Positions 51,494 to 54,799 of a stretch of DNA of 54,799 nucleotides are shown one piece after another. Numbering within the stretch: the first letter of the stretch is position 1; each line of letters opens with the position of its first letter. Position numbers and translations under genes: made by a program. The notes under the pieces were generated by a model. The model was not told the DNA's origin, did no database searches, and saw only the letters and a program-made list of their open reading frames with translations. Origin of the DNA: Polymyxa betae (Eukaryota; Endomyxa; Phytomyxea; Plasmodiophorida; Plasmodiophoridae); contig RBZT01000770.1 in assembly GCA_003693705.1 (NCBI GenBank), forward strand, positions 1 to 54,799. Reading direction: 5' to 3'.

Positions 51494-52596
51494 TAGGGCT
51501 CCGATCGGGTTCGGGTAGTATCCGAAAAACCCGGGTCGGGTCGGGTTCGGGTCGGGTTCGGGTAGCTGGTCGATACTCGACCAGCTACCCGACCGTATCC
51601 GACGGTTAATAATTTGAGCTGCGCACGGATTTACGTTCAGCTCCCATTTGTGTATTTTGTCAAGTTGCATCATTGCAGTCACGAATATTGCAACCCGCAA
51701 GAGCAAAGCCATTTCTTCACCGACGCTTTCGCAGCTACTCAAAAACTGGACTTCAATATTGATTACTCTGACCTTATCGAACCTGTTTCACTTCTGATAA
51801 TCTCTAATTGGGAGAAAAAGTGACCGATTGGGAGAAATAGGTACTGCTGAGCAGTATAGCACTTTCTACTAAAGAGACAGACTTTTGTAACAGTGCTGTA
51901 AATGGAATCTGTATTTCGACAGCTAGTCAGGGCCAGGGTAGTCTCGGTATCTCGCAGTCCGTGACGCAGCTTCCGTCGGAACGTGAATCTGGCCTTTCCA
52001 GCTTGTAGTCCAGGTGTTTTGACAATGGAGACATTCTTCCAGATACTGCGCGAGTTGCGCACTTCCTTCTATTAGCGCACTTTTTATTTCTACTTAGAGA
52101 GAAAATATATATTGATACAGCAGGTCCCCACCGCTACCACAGGGGCAGCTGGTGAAGATTCTTCTCTTTTCACGTACCTCGATGTTCTCTCAATGCGTTT
52201 GTGAAGGCCAATAATGGACAAGGCCGACAATTATCTGAGCTTGCGCTGCGAGGATTCTCTGTTGATCTTTATATTACATTACATCGCATGCGATGCAGTT
52301 TCACATCTTTTGTCGCAAGAGACATACTGTCAATCCCTGGATCGCCCGTGTCGGATTTAAGAAATTTTCAACTGCGGACACAATGTTTTTAGACTGCGTC
52401 GACATTCCCTTCAGCCTGAGACACTAAGTGCATTGAAGTTGGGTAATAACGCGCCCAATCAAGATGTTTTTACAGCGCTTCTGCGAATTTTTTCTCTCGC
52501 CATACAATTGTCGGGTAGCTACCCGACCCTACCCGGAAAAGTCGGGTTGGGTTCAGGTATGGGGCTGGTATCCGACCCGACCCGATCGGAGCCCTA
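51494..52596. mobile_element. Non-autonomous hAT-type DNA transposon
   Basis: A 1,103-bp element bounded by a 17-bp perfect terminal inverted repeat, TAGGGCTCCGATCGGGT, reading inward from both ends. It is flanked by a perfect 8-bp target site duplication CCGGCAGT (51486-51493 and 52597-52604). An 8-bp duplication and a TAGGG-type end are hallmarks of the hAT superfamily. Inside each end lie clusters of GGGTCGGGTTC-type subterminal repeats (51500-51600 and 52508-52590), typical transposase-binding arrays. No transposase frame is seen, so it would need a protein supplied in trans. The intact duplication suggests a fairly recent insertion. Confidence 0.88.
51508..51600. repeat. Subterminal GGGT(T)CGGGT repeats of the hAT element
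   Basis: Tandem and inverted copies of GGGTCGGGTTC, including a palindromic AGCTGGTCGATACTCGACCAGCT at 51562-51584. Related units in inverse orientation occur at 52510-52590. Confidence 0.8.
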
Positions 52597-53100
52597 CCGG
52601 CAGTGCAGCAACCTCAATCCCAATTTCTTCCAAAGGTTTCGGATTCCTCTGCTGTAACCATAATCAATATCAATTCATCATCATCCGAAAGCTCCGGAAC
52701 CGATTGCCTCCAGACGTTCGTTCTGGTCTTGGCTGTTTTAAGCTTCTTCGACAGCCGCACGACCTTCTTCTTCGCTTTCCGAAGTGGATCGGATTCGCGT
52801 CAACCCAACTCTTTCGTTTCTTGGAGGCCACAACGCTCTCATAAATGATACGTCCTAAAAAAAGGTTTAGTTTTTTGGGCTAAAGTTTATACTTGGGGTT
52901 ACTTTTTTGTGCTGCGGAGGCAGTGTTGCAGCAGTCCAGGATTGGACTTCCTCCGGCGCAATAGTGGCATGCGCCTTCCGGCCATCGCCCGACAGCATGT
53001 GTTTACGCAGCCGCTGGATATCCGGGAATTCCCGGCCATCATAGCCACAGACGTAGACCGTCGTGTAGAGCTTTACCATCGCTCGAAGTGAAAGGAGATA

Positions 53101-54010
53101 TTACCTCCTCAAAAGTGGTAACATCGGCATCAGTTTGAATGAGCTCTTTAATAGAGAAGGGGCATTGAACGCCAAGTTGCGCAACCTTGTCAGCAAGCTA
53201 TCAGCTTCGTTTGAATCAGCAGGGTTAGGTGCATCATTTAAGGCCCTCAAAGTGGACCAAATGACAGAATGCTGCCAGCAGTTGCTAATCGATTCAGGTG
53301 TAACTTGCTGCCACGTCGTTAAGCACCATCTCATTGCTTTCAAAATGTCGATGTTGTTAAGGAATGGTCCAATTGATAACAGCGGAACATTTTCTTGAAT
53401 GCTGCAATTATTCCTTGATCCATTGGCTGAAGACGAGACAGGGAACTCGCAGGGAGAAACTGTACTTGACGTAGTCAGCTCTTACCCCTTGATGGAATGC
53501 AATGGGGCGCTATCCAGAAGCAAAAGAACATGGCGGTTGGACAATCTCATTTCCATTCTTGAAAGAGCAACGTAACATCGTCATCCAGGCTTTGTTATTT
53601 GCATGCAGGCCACTCTAAATAGCGGTTTGGCCATATTTACATAAATAGCGCATTTAGTGCTCGCCGCCAAAATTATTTAGTCATGTTATTCAGTGAAACC
53701 GTTTTTATAGCCAGTAATACGCACTGTTCCTCGCTCATAACGCCAGCAATGTGAAGAAGTACTGATCGGCATGAAGGATCTTTTCTAGTGAGAAGTCGGT
53801 CATTGATGTCCGGAGAGAAGACTTTTCCCTTTTGATCGCTGAGAAGTCTGCTTCAACCCGCGCAGTCGTGCAGTATTTGAAAAAACAGTGGCAATCTCTC
53901 CACAGAAATCCTGCTGGGCTGGACTCGACCAGCAAACATCTTCCAGCACTCTTGGAATGGGGTTCCCGAATTATACTCGTCAACAGCAACTTCTCAATTG
54001 GGTTCATCTT
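53101..54010 (-). pseudogene. Pogo/Tigger-type transposase, decayed
   Basis: Segments of a DDE_1 transposase appear on the minus strand in shifting frames: NNKAWMT near 53600, NRHVLLLLDSAPLH (second catalytic Asp) near 53520, FLPASSLSRLQPMDQGIIAA continuing into FKKMF near 53435-53385, and CLTTWQQVTPESISNCW near 53300. This order matches pogo/Tigger/jerky-type elements. Frame changes and stops between segments show the copy is dead. The upstream frame at 53735-54007 probably belongs to it but is not individually diagnostic. No inverted repeats were identified. Confidence 0.68.
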
Positions 54011-54590
54011 TAAATGCGGATTTAAGTCGGCGAAATCAGCTTAGATATGTCAGGAGGCGCGACCCCGACCCGCCCTAATGTTACCAAAGTGTAGTTTGGC
54101 GATAGTTTGCAGCAGTAAGACTGCATGCACAATAATACAGTCACTTTGTAGAACCGAATTGAGAATAGCTCAGCTCGGTTAACGCCGTATTTGAATCAAC
54201 TTCTTCGTCTCGTTTCGTTGTAGTTTTAGTTCCTCGTCGTCGTCTTCCTGTCGTTCTTCCTGTTCTTCGTTATTCGTTCTCCTCTCATTATTCTTCTACC
54301 TCTTCTTAGACTTCTACTTACTTCCTAATTATATCTTCTATAGTTTATTTGTTATAGAGTTGGTTCTTGACAAGATACTCTGGATATCAATATCAGACAT
54401 TCCGTTCCGCCTCAAGCGCGGTTCCATCTGGTGTGGTGATCTGGTTAGCGCAGCCCACCTACGCTACTTTCTACTGTACGCAATTAATACAGACTCAATT
54501 CTATTTTATTGTCTCCATCTGTGATCGACTGTCTCGTACCTCAGATCGGCACAAAGCGCTTTACTGTACCTGCGGGAGAGAGCAGCTACA
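54011..54590. promoter_or_regulatory. 5' region of the right-edge gene with pyrimidine-rich tract
   Basis: A strongly pyrimidine-rich stretch (TTC, TCT and CGTC units) spans about 54200-54345 on the plus strand, 250-390 bp upstream of an ATG. It could be a promoter or 5' UTR element or a splice-acceptor tract of a 5' UTR intron. A GACCCCGACCCGCCCTAA sequence at 54061-54078 resembles the end of the hAT element but is not a full terminus. Confidence 0.35.
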
Positions 54591-54799
54591 ATGTCGGACG
54601 ACGAACGACAGGAGCAACAGCTGTCGGCGGATGCCGATCGGGACTCCTCCAAATCGGGGAAGGCCCCCAAACCGGTAACTTCTGGGACGATGTCTACGGA
54701 TGGTCGAACTGGTAGTTATCGCAGTTCAAACGTTGCAGGAAACCCTTGTCCGGAACTGATTAGTTTCGCCAAGGAGGAGATTGTCTCTTTTCTCAACGA
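54591..54799 (+). CDS. 5' part of a gene running off the right edge
   Basis: An ATG at 54591 opens a frame that remains open to the last base (69 codons). The N-terminus is hydrophilic and disordered (SDDERQEQQLSADADRDSSK), followed by the more ordered CPELISFAKEEIVSFL at the edge. Too little is present to assign a family. A GT donor inside the frame (54676) would also be possible. Confidence 0.55.
   Translation, partial: MSDDERQEQQLSADADRDSSKSGKAPKPVTSGTMSTDGRTGSYRSSNVAGNPCPELISFAKEEIVSFLN

Larger units (their letters stand above)
51295..53079 (-). pseudogene. Gene split by a hAT-type insertion (180-aa product without it)
   Basis: Reading the minus strand, exons 53079-52903, 52854-52764, 52732-52701 and 52648-52597 lead straight to the element. 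On its far side the same frame continues from 51485 to a stop at 51295. Omitting the element and one target-duplication copy gives exactly 181 codons with introns of 48, 31 and 52 nt. Segments include VYVCGYDGREFPDIQRLRK, an acidic Ser/Glu stretch, NPKPLEEIGIEVAALP just before the junction, and KIEGQRANLHILDEDQ after it. I recognise no family. Unless the element is removed by splicing, the protein is truncated, hence pseudogene or disrupted allele. The 31-nt intron is the weakest join. Confidence 0.5.

Noticed and set aside
1-54799. Prokaryotic origin, operons, CRISPR array or prophage
   Set aside because: Conserved proteins are interrupted by spliceosomal introns throughout; no array of spaced repeats was seen.

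Overview
This is nuclear DNA of a compact-genome, flagellated eukaryote. I located about 90 spliceosomal introns by reading conserved proteins through GT...AG borders. Most are 43-57 nt (range 31-131), and two look like GC-AG introns. There is no operon structure, no bacterial signal and no CRISPR. Motile-cilium genes (DNAAF5-like and an outer-dynein-arm docking-like coiled coil) indicate a flagellated stage. A CAP59-type (GT69) mannosyltransferase recalls fungi. A P2X-type channel and an AIDA orthologue recall early-branching opisthokonts. My best guess is a zoosporic, early-diverging opisthokont or a near relative; the sequence does not settle this.

Left part (1-20.2 kb): densely packed genes on both strands. 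They are a 105-aa unknown, a type I membrane subtilase, MED20, eIF3k, malate synthase (9 exons including an 18-nt exon), a membrane-anchored cyclophilin, DDX42 (15 exons, repeated RWDS motifs in the tail), PPIL1 (divergent from DDX42), a syntaxin, a 107-aa unknown, Pelota, the docking-like coiled-coil protein and XPC/Rad4.

Middle (20.2-35.6 kb): a gene-poor stretch holds a frame-broken Harbinger-type transposase. It is followed by a Sel1-repeat protein, DNAAF5, a 180-aa unknown, a TBC Rab-GAP, an unknown protein, AIDA, a 52-aa membrane protein and a 475-aa unknown. Another gene-poor 2.3 kb follows.

Right part (35.6-54.8 kb): an IQ-repeat protein, an ACX4-type acyl-CoA oxidase, a PRELI-domain protein, a 12-exon P2X-like receptor, a RING protein, LST8 (TOR complex), two small unknown genes, COX5B, a CaaX-tailed protein and the GT69 enzyme. 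Next comes a gene split by a 1,103-bp hAT-type element with a perfect 8-bp target duplication, then a decayed pogo-type transposase, and the 5' end of a further gene at the right edge.

Functional themes: fatty-acid oxidation feeding the glyoxylate cycle (ACX4, malate synthase), mitochondria (COX5B, PRELI), splicing (DDX42, PPIL1), ribosome rescue and initiation (Pelota, eIF3k), DNA repair (XPC), flagellum assembly, and calcium or nutrient signalling (P2X, IQ protein, LST8).
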